NCBI RefSeq assembly: GCF_036345915.1
Contig: NZ_CP107785.1
Coordinates: 5,704,001 to 5,768,000 of the forward strand
Source: Nocardia sp. NBC_00565
GTDB lineage: Bacteria; Actinomycetota; Actinomycetes; Mycobacteriales; Mycobacteriaceae
Length of the DNA stretch: 64,000 nucleotides
Direction of reading: 5' to 3'
Shown here: positions 1 to 11,564 of the stretch, piece by piece
Layout: each line of letters starts with the position of its first letter
How positions within the stretch are numbered: the first letter of the stretch is position 1
Program-made: the position numbers and the translations under genes
The notes under the pieces: generated by a model
What the model was told of the DNA's origin: nothing
Database searches by the model: none
Seen by the model: only the letters and a program-made list of their open reading frames with translations

Positions 1-2
1 TC

Positions 3-155
3 AAGGAGGTCATTTGCAAGAGCACCGTCTGGCAGCTGTCGTACGAAGCACGCAAGCCCGGTGCGCGCACCTGGTGGGCCAAGGATGACAAGCGCCAGGA
101 ACTGCTGCAGGCCGAGCGCGGCGAGGCGCAGACCACCGCTGAACTGGCAAGTTGA
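3..155 (+). CDS. C-terminal end of an unidentified protein (5' end outside the window)
   Basis: An open frame runs from the window edge to a TGA at 153-155, giving 50 residues. Nearly all third codon positions are G or C, the normal pattern for real genes here, and the other two forward frames lack this bias. The tail is charged and tryptophan-rich (WQLSYEARKPGARTWWAKDD) and ends in a Gln/Glu/Ala-rich stretch. I do not recognise the family. It lies upstream of the sigma factor on the same strand. A perfect 15-bp inverted repeat follows it and could end its transcript. Confidence 0.55.
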   Translation, partial: KEVICKSTVWQLSYEARKPGARTWWAKDDKRQELLQAERGEAQTTAELAS

Positions 156-193
156 CGCATCGGTGTCCGGTTGACCAGCAACGGATCTGGGCT

Positions 194-244
194 GCATGTC
201 GTGCGGCGGGGCACGTTATCGCGGCGTGTCGCCGCACGACATGC
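194..244. promoter_or_regulatory. 15-bp perfect inverted repeat upstream of the sigma factor gene
   Basis: GCATGTCGTGCGGCG (194-208) is repeated exactly as its reverse complement at 230-244, with a 21-base spacer. No T-run follows. It could be an operator for the sigma factor gene starting at 373, a transcript-end structure for the preceding gene, or both. Arms this long and perfect are not expected by chance in 200 bases, but the role is unknown. Confidence 0.5.
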
Positions 245-372
245 GGCGATCGGCGGTCCTATGGGCAACGGATCGCCGTCGACTCGGCGTGTGCGCCGGG
301 TGGTATCTCATGATCCATCGCACCGAACAGGTGTGGTCGAATCGAACGGCTGCCAACAATAAGGACCCTGCT

Positions 373-1275
373 GTGGACGCACGCGAACACGCCACCAACC
401 CGGCGACCGAGATTTTCGTCGCCCACCGCAACCTGCTCTTCACCGTCGCCTACGAGATGCTCGGATCGGCGGCCGATGCCGAAGACGTCCTCCAGGAAAC
501 CTGGCTGCGGTGGGTGAAGGTCGACTTGGGGCAGGTAAGCGACGAGCGCGCCTACCTGGTCCGGATCACGACCCGGCAGGCGCTCAACCGGCTGCGCACA
601 ATGAAGCGCCGCAAGGAGTCCTACGTCGGCCCCTGGCTGCCTGAGCCGCTGCTCACCGCGCCAGACGTGGCCGAGGACGTCGAGCTCGCCGAGAGTATGT
701 CGATGGCGCTGATGCTCGTCCTCGAGACACTGTCGCCGACCGAGCGGGCGGTCTTCGTGCTACGCGAGGTCTTCGACCTCGGCTACGACGAGATCGCGGC
801 CGCCGTCGACAAGACCCCGGCGGCCGTCCGCCAGATCGCGCACCGCGCCCGCCAGCACGTCGATGCCCGCCGCCCGCGCTCGGTGGTCTCCCCGAGCCAG
901 ACTCGGGCGGCGCTGGAGTCGTTCCAGCGCGCACTCGAAACCGGGGACCCGCAGGGCCTGCTCGACGTGCTCGCCCCGGAGGTCGTGCTGATGAGCGACG
1001 GCGGCGGTATCAAGCAGGCCGCGCTGCGGCCGGTCATCGGCGCCGAGAAGGTGGTCCGCTTCATCATCGGCGGTACCGCCAAGTTCGGAATCACGCTCAC
1101 CACGGCCCCCACCGTGGTCAACGGCAACCCGGCACTCGTCCTACACGTGAACGGCGAGATGGACGGCATCTTGGCGTTCCGTTTCGAGGACGCCCGCATC
1201 ACCGGCCTCTACTTCGTCCGCAACCCGGAGAAGCTGACCCGCATCGCATCCGAGACCTCGCTCACCCTGCGATGA
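373..1275 (+). CDS. ECF41-group RNA polymerase sigma factor with C-terminal SnoaL-like domain (SigJ-like)
   Basis: A 300-residue extracytoplasmic-function sigma factor. Region 2 (about 10-75) and region 4 (about 110-165) are followed by a SnoaL/NTF2-like domain (about 175-290). Three landmarks of the ECF41 group are visible: WLPEPL in the linker (W88), DGGG near residue 207, and NPEKL near the end (N284). In this group the C-terminal extension takes the place of an anti-sigma factor and tunes activity (family knowledge). The GTG at 373 is chosen because AAGGA sits 8 bases before it and homology begins there; the frame is open further upstream but without sigma-like sequence. ECF41 genes usually sit beside an oxidoreductase, epimerase or carboxymuconolactone-decarboxylase partner. 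None is adjacent here, though a possible target promoter lies at 18022. Confidence 0.92.
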   Translation: MDAREHATNPATEIFVAHRNLLFTVAYEMLGSAADAEDVLQETWLRWVKVDLGQVSDERAYLVRITTRQALNRLRTMKRRKESYVGPWLPEPLLTAPDVAEDVELAESMSMALMLVLETLSPTERAVFVLREVFDLGYDEIAAAVDKTPAAVRQIAHRARQHVDARRPRSVVSPSQTRAALESFQRALETGDPQGLLDVLAPEVVLMSDGGGIKQAALRPVIGAEKVVRFIIGGTAKFGITLTTAPTVVNGNPALVLHVNGEMDGILAFRFEDARITGLYFVRNPEKLTRIASETSLTLR

Positions 1276-1391
1276 CGTGGACGGTCGCTCAGCCGACCGC
1301 CGAGCGCAACGCCGTCCAAGAGCGTGAGAAGAGATCACTTCGGTAACGACGATGAATCGTCGACCAGCTCGAACGCGCTATAACTGCGGAC

Positions 1392-1723
1392 GTGACGCAA
1401 TTGCCGACGCTTGTTGTCATCAGCGGCCCGCCCGGGGCGGGCAAAACGACACTGGCCCATACCATCGCCACCGAAGTGGGATGCCCGGCGATCTGCCGAC
1501 CTCGGAAGTGGCCGCGCGGCGAATCCGCCAGCGCCACCGGGACAACCCACTGCGACAAGCACATTCGGATCCGCAATCGAGAACGTCCATACCACCTGCG
1601 CACGCCTTCGACCGAGTATCGGTCGACGCCCCGTCGCTCGACGTCGACACCACCGACGGCTACCACCCCACGCTCGACGAGATCGTGGCATTCATCAACA
1701 ACCGAATGCCGTCGCGGCAGTGA
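1392..1723 (+). pseudogene. Broken P-loop (AAA-type) kinase
   Basis: From the GTG at 1392 the frame encodes a typical kinase start with a perfect Walker A (VISGPPGAGKTTLAHTIA) and the family-like GCPAICR. Homology then stops in that frame. A plausible C-terminus (SLDVDTTDGYHPTLDEIVAF) appears in another forward frame and ends at 1723. About 80 residues of a normal single-domain kinase of this type are missing between the two parts. The locus therefore looks like a gene with an internal deletion and a frameshift. A sequencing frameshift alone would not restore full length. Confidence 0.6.
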
Positions 1724-1991
1724 CGTACGGCACCACAACAACCATCGCGAGAATACGAGCGGGATTCATAGCGGAGATCTCCTGCAACGCTGGGGGACCC
1801 GACCCGAACGGTGCCGGACATGACCCGCGGGATCTGAGCCGTATCGCCGGCGCTCGTCGTAGTGCTCGGGCACAATCGCATCGGACCGATTTCAGTACCG
1901 TGTGGAATTATCTGGAAGCGCCCGCGATCCCGCTGCCGAGGTACCTACAACGGCGGCGGCTCCCGGCCGATGACCACTAGCATCGTGAGCT

Positions 1992-5146
<3,155 letters not shown>

Positions 5147-5150
<4 letters not shown>

Positions 5151-6316
5151 GACCCTCCGATCGGCAGGGAAACCCTGGTGTGCCAACGGTTTTCCGCCCG
5201 GTCGAGCCCGAATGTCAGTTCGCCGCCGAATAATTCGGCGCGCTGGCGGATCCCGCTCAGACCGCGGTGTTCGGCCGCACCGGCCACGTCGACGGTATCG
5301 GCGAGGGGATTCGTGGACTCGAGCACGACCCGGTTCGGCTGGTAGTCCACCAGTAGCTCGGCGTGCTCGCCGTCGCCGTGGCGCAGGGCATTGGTCAGCA
5401 GCTCCTGCACGATGCGATACAGCGTCAGATTCAGCGAATCCGGCAGCTCGACCGTGACGCCACGCACGGTGAATTCGACGGCCAATCCGGCTGCGCGCAC
5501 CCGCTCCAGCAGGTCGTCGATATCGGCGAGTCCGGGCTGGCGCTGGCCGTCGTCCTCGCGGCCGTGCAGCAGATCGAGCTGGCGGCGCAGGTCGACCATG
5601 GCCGCCCGGCTGCTCGATTCCACCGCCGTCAACGACCGGGTGGCGGCGGCATTACCGGTGTCGGCCATGGCGATTCGGGCCGCGCCCGCATGGATGCCGA
5701 TGGCGCTGACGTGATGGGAGATCACATCGTGCAGATCCCGGGCGATGGCCGCGCGCTCATCGGTGACGGCGCGGGCCAGCGCGGCCCGCTGCTCCTGTGC
5801 ACGGAGTTTGGCCTGCTGCTCGAGATCGGCGATGTAGGCGCCCCGCGCCGCCGTGTACCGACCGACCAGCCACGGCACCACCCCGACCGACACCGTGGTC
5901 GCCACCAGTAACCGCCAATCGTGTGAGGTATTGCTGCCGACGAGCAGATGCGCGGCCGCGAAGCCGGTGCACAGGGTGACGACTGTCGCCACCGATTTCG
6001 GTCCGACCATCCAGGCTCCGGCCCGATATCCGGCCACCAGAAATCCGACATCGGCGAACCGGGCGGCGAAGCCGTGCCGGTGCAGCATCACGGCTTCGGC
6101 CAGCCGCAGCACCACCTGGGCAACGGCCACCGTGCCCGCGGTGCGCGGCGGGGCGGCCAGCGCGAGATCGGCCGAGACGATGCCGATCACCACCGCGGTG
6201 GCCTGCCACGGCGCCACCGCGAAGATCCCGTTCAGAACCAGCATCGCGGTATCGACCGCCGCGGCCACGACGGCGACCACCAGCGATTGGCGGGCCAGCG
6301 ATCTGCTCACATCCAA
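5147..6316 (-). CDS. NarL/DesK-type sensor histidine kinase
   Basis: A 389-residue membrane kinase. The N-terminal half carries about five hydrophobic segments (residues 10-150) with little extracellular sequence, followed by a coiled coil (about 160-185). The HisKA_3 dimerisation box is ERAAIARDLHDVISHHVSAI, with the phospho-acceptor His at 196. The ATP-binding domain shows the N box (QELLTNALRHG) and a G box (GLSGIRQRAELFGG). It should phosphorylate the regulator encoded directly downstream. The frame opens with TTG at 6316 after AGGTGG; GTG 6310 is an alternative start. The lack of a sensory loop suggests it senses membrane state or an intramembrane cue, which is typical of the DesK class but unproven here. 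Confidence 0.92.
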
Positions 6317-6535
6317 CAGTTCGCCACCACCTTCGCATCGTTTCGACAGTCGGGGACGAGCCGTCCGGGGGCGATCCTACCCAGCGCGAACCGCGGCGCC
6401 CGCGATCTCACTGTGCCCGGGCGCGCGGCGCGGCGCATCCCCCGCCCGGGGGACCGCCGATCCCCCGGCAGCGCGATGTTTTCGCAGGCCAGCGCCCGTA
6501 ACGTGGCGGTACGGAAGTTGATCGGAGGAGCCATT

Positions 6536-7438
6536 GTGAATGGTGCGCAGTTGTTCATCTACGCCATACCGGCGTTCGCGGTACTCATGTTCGTGGAGTG
6601 GATCGACTACCGGCGCGATCCGGATCGCCCGGCCAACGGCCACTCCGGGCGAGATATGGCCTCGAATATCACCACCTATCTGCTCGGCCGATTCCTCAAG
6701 CCGGTCTTGCAGTATCTGATTCCGTTCTCGGCGGTGGTGCTCGCCGCCGCGATCACGCCGCTGCACCTGTCGCCGCGGAGCTGGTGGGTGTGGGTGCTCG
6801 GGCTGGTGGTCACCGATTTCTGCTACTACTGGGCACATCGCGCCGACCATCGGGTCCGGCTGCTGTGGACCGCGCACAGCGTGCACCACTCCAGTCAGTA
6901 CTTCAATCTCTCCACCGCCATCCGGCTGCCGTGGGTGCATCCCGCAGCTACCATCGTGCGCGGATTCGCTTGGGTGCCAGCGGCTCTGATCGGCCTGCCG
7001 GCGTGGATGATCTTTCTGCTGCAGACCATCGGGTTGCTCTACCAGTTCCCGATCCACACCCAGCGCATCCGGACCCTGCCGCGCCCCATCGAGTTCCTGT
7101 TCAATACGCCCGCGCACCACCGGATCCATCACGGCTCGAATCAGCCCTATATCGACAAGAACTACGGTGGCGTGTTCATCATCTGGGACCGTGTGTTCGG
7201 CAGCTTCGCCGCGGAGAGCGAACCGATTCGCTACGGCCTCACCAAGAACATCGGCACCGACAATCCGCTGAAGGTCAACTACCACGAACTCGGCGCACTG
7301 ATCAGCGATGTGCGCCATGCGAATTCATGGAAGGGCCGTCTCGGTTACGTCTTCGGTCCGCCGGGGTGGACCGAGCAGGCGCGCACCGACGACGCGGTCA
7401 TCCCCGAGTCGGCGCCCGAGCGATCGGTCGTCGGGTAG
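6536..7438 (+). CDS. Sterol desaturase / fatty acid hydroxylase superfamily protein
   Basis: A 300-residue integral membrane di-iron enzyme. The histidine clusters that bind the two irons are present: HRADH (about residue 100), HSVHHSS (about 115) and HRIHH (about 198). Hydrophobic segments lie near residues 5-25, 55-80, 85-95 and 145-180. Members hydroxylate or desaturate sterols, fatty acids or other lipids using O2, usually in the cytoplasmic membrane. The GTG at 6536 has an ideal GGAGGA 6 bases upstream. The gene is divergent from the two-component pair across 219 bases and ends 6 bases from the convergent SnoaL-like gene. The exact substrate cannot be read from the sequence; a KstR-like operator 0.85 kb away makes a steroid-type substrate worth testing. 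Confidence 0.9.
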   Translation: MNGAQLFIYAIPAFAVLMFVEWIDYRRDPDRPANGHSGRDMASNITTYLLGRFLKPVLQYLIPFSAVVLAAAITPLHLSPRSWWVWVLGLVVTDFCYYWAHRADHRVRLLWTAHSVHHSSQYFNLSTAIRLPWVHPAATIVRGFAWVPAALIGLPAWMIFLLQTIGLLYQFPIHTQRIRTLPRPIEFLFNTPAHHRIHHGSNQPYIDKNYGGVFIIWDRVFGSFAAESEPIRYGLTKNIGTDNPLKVNYHELGALISDVRHANSWKGRLGYVFGPPGWTEQARTDDAVIPESAPERSVVG

Positions 7439-7444
7439 CCGCGC

Positions 7445-8254
7445 TCAGGCGATCGGGTGGGTGTAGATGCGGATCGCGATGATTCGGCGGGAGTCGGCGG
7501 CGAATTCGATGAATGCGACACCGTAGGCCGAGTCGAGTCGGACGCTGGCGCTCACCGTCCGACCGGCGGCGATCAGCTTGTCCCACTGCATATTTCGGGC
7601 TCGATTGGTGAACTCTTCCAACGAGATCCGGGTGCCCGCGGGCAGTTCGATGATCGTGCGGTCACTGAGCAGTCGCCGCACGCGCGAGATATCGGTGGCC
7701 GCGGCGGCCGAGAACACCTCGGCCGCAGCGCGTTTGCCGGTCCGGCCGATGCCGCGCAATGCCCGCATCATGCCGAGCATGCCGCCGAAGCCCTGGTTGG
7801 CGATCAGTTGCGGACCCAGTTTCAGCGCCGCGCCCAGCCCGGGGATTCCGGTGCGCAGTAGCTGCACGATCATCGCGGCCAACTCCCAGTGCGCCGCCAG
7901 CCGCGTGATCTGCCAGGTGCCATCGTCCTCGACGAGGTCGTAGCGCAGATGCATCGGCACGGCCACGGCGGCGCCGGTCGACATGGTGGTCCGGATCAGC
8001 AGGTCCCGGACCACCGTCGGCGGGGCGATGAAGTCGTGCTCGACCTGGAAGGCGATGGTATTGGGGCCGATGAAGGTGTCGTAGAACCGTTCGATCGCGG
8101 CGCGGCCGATATGCGGACGCGAACCGACCGGATCGTTCACGGTGGCATCGGTGGCGAACAGCCCCACCCAGGCCGCCTTGTCGTGCGCCGCCACCGCGCG
8201 CGGCGACGCCCGGACGGCCGCGAGCAGGTCCTCGGCGGTGGAATCCAGCGGCAT
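7445..8254 (-). CDS. SnoaL/NTF2-like (ketosteroid-isomerase-fold) protein
   Basis: A 269-residue protein with an NTF2-like domain at the N-terminus (about 10-135; DPVGSRPHIGRAAIERFYDT is typical). A linker rich in Gly and hydrophobic residues follows, then what looks like a second, degenerate NTF2-like half (about 175-265). This fold is used by ketosteroid isomerases, polyketide cyclases and many uncharacterised enzymes. The start ATG has a very strong AGGAGG 6 bases upstream. A palindrome matching the KstR consensus sits 32-45 bases upstream, over the likely promoter, and is shared with the divergent amidohydrolase gene. A role in sterol or steroid metabolism is inferred from that site only. 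Confidence 0.8.
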   Translation of the reverse strand: MPLDSTAEDLLAAVRASPRAVAAHDKAAWVGLFATDATVNDPVGSRPHIGRAAIERFYDTFIGPNTIAFQVEHDFIAPPTVVRDLLIRTTMSTGAAVAVPMHLRYDLVEDDGTWQITRLAAHWELAAMIVQLLRTGIPGLGAALKLGPQLIANQGFGGMLGMMRALRGIGRTGKRAAAEVFSAAAATDISRVRRLLSDRTIIELPAGTRISLEEFTNRARNMQWDKLIAAGRTVSASVRLDSAYGVAFIEFAADSRRIIAIRIYTHPIA

Positions 8255-8285
8255 GACAGTTCCTCCTTGCTACTGCGTCACATAG

Positions 8286-8299
8286 TAGAACATGTTCTA
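8286..8299. promoter_or_regulatory. KstR-like operator palindrome
   Basis: TAGAACATGTTCTA is a perfect 14-bp palindrome and matches TnnAACnnGTTnnA, the published binding consensus of KstR, the TetR-type repressor of cholesterol catabolism in mycobacteria and rhodococci. It lies between two divergent genes, 32 bases before the SnoaL-like start and 133 bases before the amidohydrolase start. Confidence 0.6.
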
Positions 8300-8431
8300 A
8301 TTTCGACGCTGCGATTCGATGCTACGGGCCTTCGCCGCCCACCGGCGGTACCGGGAGAAGGTCGCCGTTATCGGCCGATCGAAGGCGTTGATTCCCCTCG
8401 CTATCCGAGGCGGCGGTCATACAGTGGCGAT

Positions 8432-9259
8432 ATGGCGATCATCGATGCGTGGGCCCAGCATCCGACGGTGCGACTGCTCCAGCACGAAATGCTCGACTCG
8501 CTGCGCCGCTGGACCGGTGACACCATTCCGGACCAGCCGCCGCCGGTAGCATCGACGCTCGCGGCCATGGACGCCGGCGGTGTCGACACCGCATTGATCA
8601 GCGCCTGGTACGGGCCGGAGGGTGTGCTGATCTCCAATGACCAGGTGGCCGGTTTCGTCGCCGAATCCGGCGGCAGGCTGGTCGGCGTCGCATCGGTCGA
8701 CCTGCGCAAGCCGATGGTCGCGGTGCGCGAGCTGCGACGTGCGGTCACGGAATTGGGCATGAAGGCGCTGCGGATCGTGCCGTGGCTGTGGGGACTGCCG
8801 CCCAATGACCGGCGCTACTACCCGCTGTACGCGGAATGCGTCGAGCTGGGAATCCCGTTCTGCACGCAAGTCGGGCACACCGGCCCGCTGCGCGCGTCCG
8901 AGACCGGCCGCCCCATCCCCTATCTCGACGATGTCGCGCTGGAGTTCCCGGAGCTGGTCATTGTCGGTGGCCACATCGGTTACCCGTGGACCACCGAGAT
9001 GATCGCGGTGGCAACGAAATACCCGAACGTCTATATCGATACCTCCGCCTACACAGTCCGCCGGTATCCACCGGAGCTGGTGGCGTACCTGAAATCCCAC
9101 GGACGCGGCAAGGTCCTGTTCGGCACCAACTTCCCGATGATCGCGCCGCAGCGAGCATTGGCGGGGCTCGACGATCTCGGCTTGGACGACGAATGCCGCG
9201 AGCTATTTCTTTCCGGAAACGCCTGCCGCGTCTTCGGTTTGGCGAAGTCGGCCGAATAA
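8432..9259 (+). CDS. Amidohydrolase-2 (ACMSD-like) family protein
   Basis: A 275-residue TIM-barrel protein of the amidohydrolase-related family. Features are an IDAWAQHP start, GGHIGYPW around residue 180 and KVLFGTNFPMI around 230. Typical metal-dependent members start with a DxHxH or similar motif and have a catalytic Asp in FGSDYP. Here the first motif lacks the HxH pair and the Asp position is Asn (GTNFP), so metal binding and chemistry may differ or be lost. The ATG at 8432 is where homology begins; the frame is open far upstream without similarity. It is divergent from the SnoaL-like gene across the KstR-like site. A convergent terminator-like hairpin follows at 9318-9354. Confidence 0.8.
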   Translation: MAIIDAWAQHPTVRLLQHEMLDSLRRWTGDTIPDQPPPVASTLAAMDAGGVDTALISAWYGPEGVLISNDQVAGFVAESGGRLVGVASVDLRKPMVAVRELRRAVTELGMKALRIVPWLWGLPPNDRRYYPLYAECVELGIPFCTQVGHTGPLRASETGRPIPYLDDVALEFPELVIVGGHIGYPWTTEMIAVATKYPNVYIDTSAYTVRRYPPELVAYLKSHGRGKVLFGTNFPMIAPQRALAGLDDLGLDDECRELFLSGNACRVFGLAKSAE

Positions 9260-9317
9260 CCAGAGGCCGAGGTCCCGGTAGACCGGCCACAGCGCGTCCG
9301 ACCGAACGTGCGACAGC

Positions 9318-9354
9318 GGTATCGGCCGCCGGCGCGAAGCCGGACGCCGATACC
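9318..9354. terminator. Bidirectional terminator-like hairpin
   Basis: GGTATCGGC (9318-9326) pairs exactly with GCCGATACC (9346-9354). Inside it, CCGGC and GCCGG close a GCGAA loop, so nearly the whole element is base-paired. A further GACA/TGTC pairing lies outside. It sits between the convergent amidohydrolase and DUF2231 genes, the expected place for a shared terminator. Confidence 0.65.
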
Positions 9355-9418
9355 TGTCACGTCAGGCCGGTAACGTGCCGACGCGGGTGCGGGGCGGGGC
9401 CTTGTTGGGTTCGGGGCG

Positions 9419-9880
9419 CTACGGAGCTTGTGCGCCCCATACCGCGTGTGAACCGGAGTCCCCGACCCGGTAGACCTGCACGAGTGCGGCACCGCCCGCG
9501 AGGATCGCCAGTGCCGCGACGAGTGCGGTTATCGCTCGCCCCAGCGGCTTCCCGCGTTCTGCACGCAGGTGGACGACGATGAGCATGGCGGTCACGAGCA
9601 GTAGGCCCACGACGAAGTAGATCATCGTGTTGCCGAGGTCGGCGTGCTTGTCGATGGCAGGGGATCCGCCGAGTTTGTGCTCGAGCCACTCGCCGGCGTC
9701 GGTTGTGATCGGTGTCAGTGCCACGGTGATCGCGGCCAGGGCGGTGATCAGCCAGATCAGTCGACGACGGGCGGCGGGCCATAGTGCCGCCATGATCAGC
9801 AGCACTGCGGTCAGTGGTACGAAGACGACAATGATGTGGACCAGCAGTACGTGGGCAGGTAGACCGTTGATCATCGACAT
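9419..9880 (-). CDS. DUF2231-type small membrane protein
   Basis: A 153-residue protein with four hydrophobic segments (about 10-32, 40-58, 80-102 and 118-140). It opens with the family-like INGLPAHVLLVHIIVVFVPL, where the first-helix His residues are conserved and could bind a metal or haem (family feature; function unknown). ATG 9880 is chosen for AGGAG 8 bases upstream; GTG 9889 is in frame but overlaps that site. It lies 97 bases downstream of the PucR regulator on the same strand and may be co-transcribed with it. Confidence 0.75.
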   Translation of the reverse strand: MSMINGLPAHVLLVHIIVVFVPLTAVLLIMAALWPAARRRLIWLITALAAITVALTPITTDAGEWLEHKLGGSPAIDKHADLGNTMIYFVVGLLLVTAMLIVVHLRAERGKPLGRAITALVAALAILAGGAALVQVYRVGDSGSHAVWGAQAP

Positions 9881-9977
9881 GGGGCACACTCCTGGCGTTC
9901 GCGACCGCCGCGGCGGTCGCGGCCCGAGTATCTCTTCCCACTCACGGTTTACCGCGCCGAACGGTTCATCCGAGCAG

Positions 9978-11240
9978 TTACGTCCGGTTGGCGGCCGCGA
10001 TGTAGTCCGCGTCGAGGACCTCCGTCGCCTCGGCTACCGGGTAGAAGCGATGCACGGTGAGCGCCGCGGCGAGCAGACGCGAACCCTTGGGTTCGCTCGG
10101 ATCGATGCCGGTGAGTTCGGCGATGCGCTTGAGCCGGTAGCTGAAGGTATTGGGGTGCACGTGCACCTCGGCGGCGGCCGCCTTGCGATCGGATCCGTGG
10201 CGCAGATGGGCGTCGAGCGCCTCGAACAGGTGCGGGCGCAACAGCAGTGGGGCGATGCGGTCGGCCAGGCGATCACGGGCCGGGCCGGGGCGGGTGAGCT
10301 GGTATTCGAGCAACAGATCGTCGAGATCGTAGACGCCGCTGGGCCGGTTGAGCAGCCGGGCGAGTTCGGCCAGGTCGGTCGCCTCCTGAACCGCGTGCGG
10401 GAGCACATCGCGTTCGGCGGCGCGACGCTCGGCGAGGAAGACCTCGACGCCGAATTGTTCGGTGAGTTCGGTGGCCAGCCACTGATACTCGGTAGAGTCG
10501 GATCCGCTTGGTAGCAGGGCGATTCCGGTCGTGCCGTCGAAGGTGCTCAGCGCCTTGGCACCGGCGATGCCGTCCAAGGCCCGCTGCAGCACCCGGATGC
10601 GACGCCGGGTGAGCAGATCGGCGACCACGATCGGGTGGTCGTCCGGGCGGATGTGGATGGCCAGCACCGTATAGCGTTCCGCGAGTACGACATCCGCGCG
10701 CGCGGCCAGTTCCTCGGCGGGCCGACCGCGCAATAGCGCCGAACACAGTGCGCGGCGGGCCTCCCGCTCCGCGTGATAGATCGACTGCTCGACGTCGGTA
10801 TACGCCTCCACCACAGCGACATTGATGTCACGCAGCAGATCGAGCAGCCGACCGCCGAAGGCGATCAGATCATTCATATCCTCGGGCGTGGCCACCGCCG
10901 CCGCCTGCAGGATCGCCTGACCCGAGCCGTGCACGGCCTGCAGCAACAGCCCCAACGGGATTCGGTCCTCGGCGTGCCGCTCGGCCACCGGGCCGACGAA
11001 TTCGACCACCTCCGCACCGGTGAAGGCGCGCTGCTCCTGGATCGCACGGAAGAAGGCTTGGCCGCACGCGGCGATCGCCGGAAGCACCTCGTCGGTGAAA
11101 TGCCCGTCCGGCAGATCGGCGGCCGGCGGTGTCGATCCCAGGCCCGCCGCGAGCATGCGTTCGGCGATTTCGGGTAACCGACGGACCAGTCGGGCGATTA
11201 TCGGAGCGTCTCCGGACAGCGGGGGTAGGGCAACGGGCAT
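9978..11240 (-). CDS. PucR/CdaR-family transcriptional regulator
   Basis: A 420-residue regulator. The N-terminal two thirds is a sensory region with a GGDEF-like segment typical of the family (about 140-290; ERYTVLAIHIRPDDHPIV). The C-terminal PucR-type helix-turn-helix (about 340-395) contains LFEALDAHLRHGSDRKAAAA and VHPNTFSYRLKRIAELTG. Such proteins usually activate catabolic or stress genes in response to a small ligand. ATG 11240 is the start of conserved sequence. The gene is divergent from the secretory lipase across 324 bases, making that gene a reasonable target, and precedes the DUF2231 gene. Confidence 0.9.
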   Translation of the reverse strand: MPVALPPLSGDAPIIARLVRRLPEIAERMLAAGLGSTPPAADLPDGHFTDEVLPAIAACGQAFFRAIQEQRAFTGAEVVEFVGPVAERHAEDRIPLGLLLQAVHGSGQAILQAAAVATPEDMNDLIAFGGRLLDLLRDINVAVVEAYTDVEQSIYHAEREARRALCSALLRGRPAEELAARADVVLAERYTVLAIHIRPDDHPIVVADLLTRRRIRVLQRALDGIAGAKALSTFDGTTGIALLPSGSDSTEYQWLATELTEQFGVEVFLAERRAAERDVLPHAVQEATDLAELARLLNRPSGVYDLDDLLLEYQLTRPGPARDRLADRIAPLLLRPHLFEALDAHLRHGSDRKAAAAEVHVHPNTFSYRLKRIAELTGIDPSEPKGSRLLAAALTVHRFYPVAEATEVLDADYIAAANRT

Positions 11241-11564
11241 GACGTGCACGCTACCAATGATGGCATTTATCAATAAATCTCGTAGCCCCCGGTTCGTTGT
11301 CTCCGGGCACAAGATTTCGGCGGATTATTCTCGTCCGCGTGCAGTGACAACAGACTTCCGATGACCCTGCTCACCTGCGTGTTCCACGCCCACTACCGGT
11401 GACACGGGTCACGGTCAACTCCATCCACGGGAGAAAAACACTAAGCTCAATTGTGTTTCGGGACAATTAATTTCCCCGACCCGCGTTGCTATCTTCAAGA
11501 AGGATTCCGGCGTCATTTCAAATAGAACACCGTGCCGGTGTGCCGTTCGAAAGGATGTACAGGA
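11241..11564. promoter_or_regulatory. Divergent regulatory region between the PucR regulator and the lipase
   Basis: These 324 bases hold no gene that I can support. The stretch is more A/T-rich than its surroundings, especially 11255-11285 and 11435-11480. AATTGT (11449-11454) and ACAATT (11463-11468) form a perfect 6-bp inverted repeat with an 8-base spacer, about 100 bases before the lipase start. This is a candidate operator for the divergently encoded regulator. Confidence 0.4.

Noticed and set aside
1282..1299. CGGTCG/CGACCG hairpin after the sigma factor gene as a terminator
   Set aside because: The stem is only 6 bp with no T-run, and such stems occur often by chance in DNA of this composition.
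5948..7438. A 496-residue reading of the hydroxylase gene
   Set aside because: The extra N-terminal 196 residues overlap the divergent histidine kinase and have no family resemblance; GTG 6536 has an ideal ribosome-binding site.
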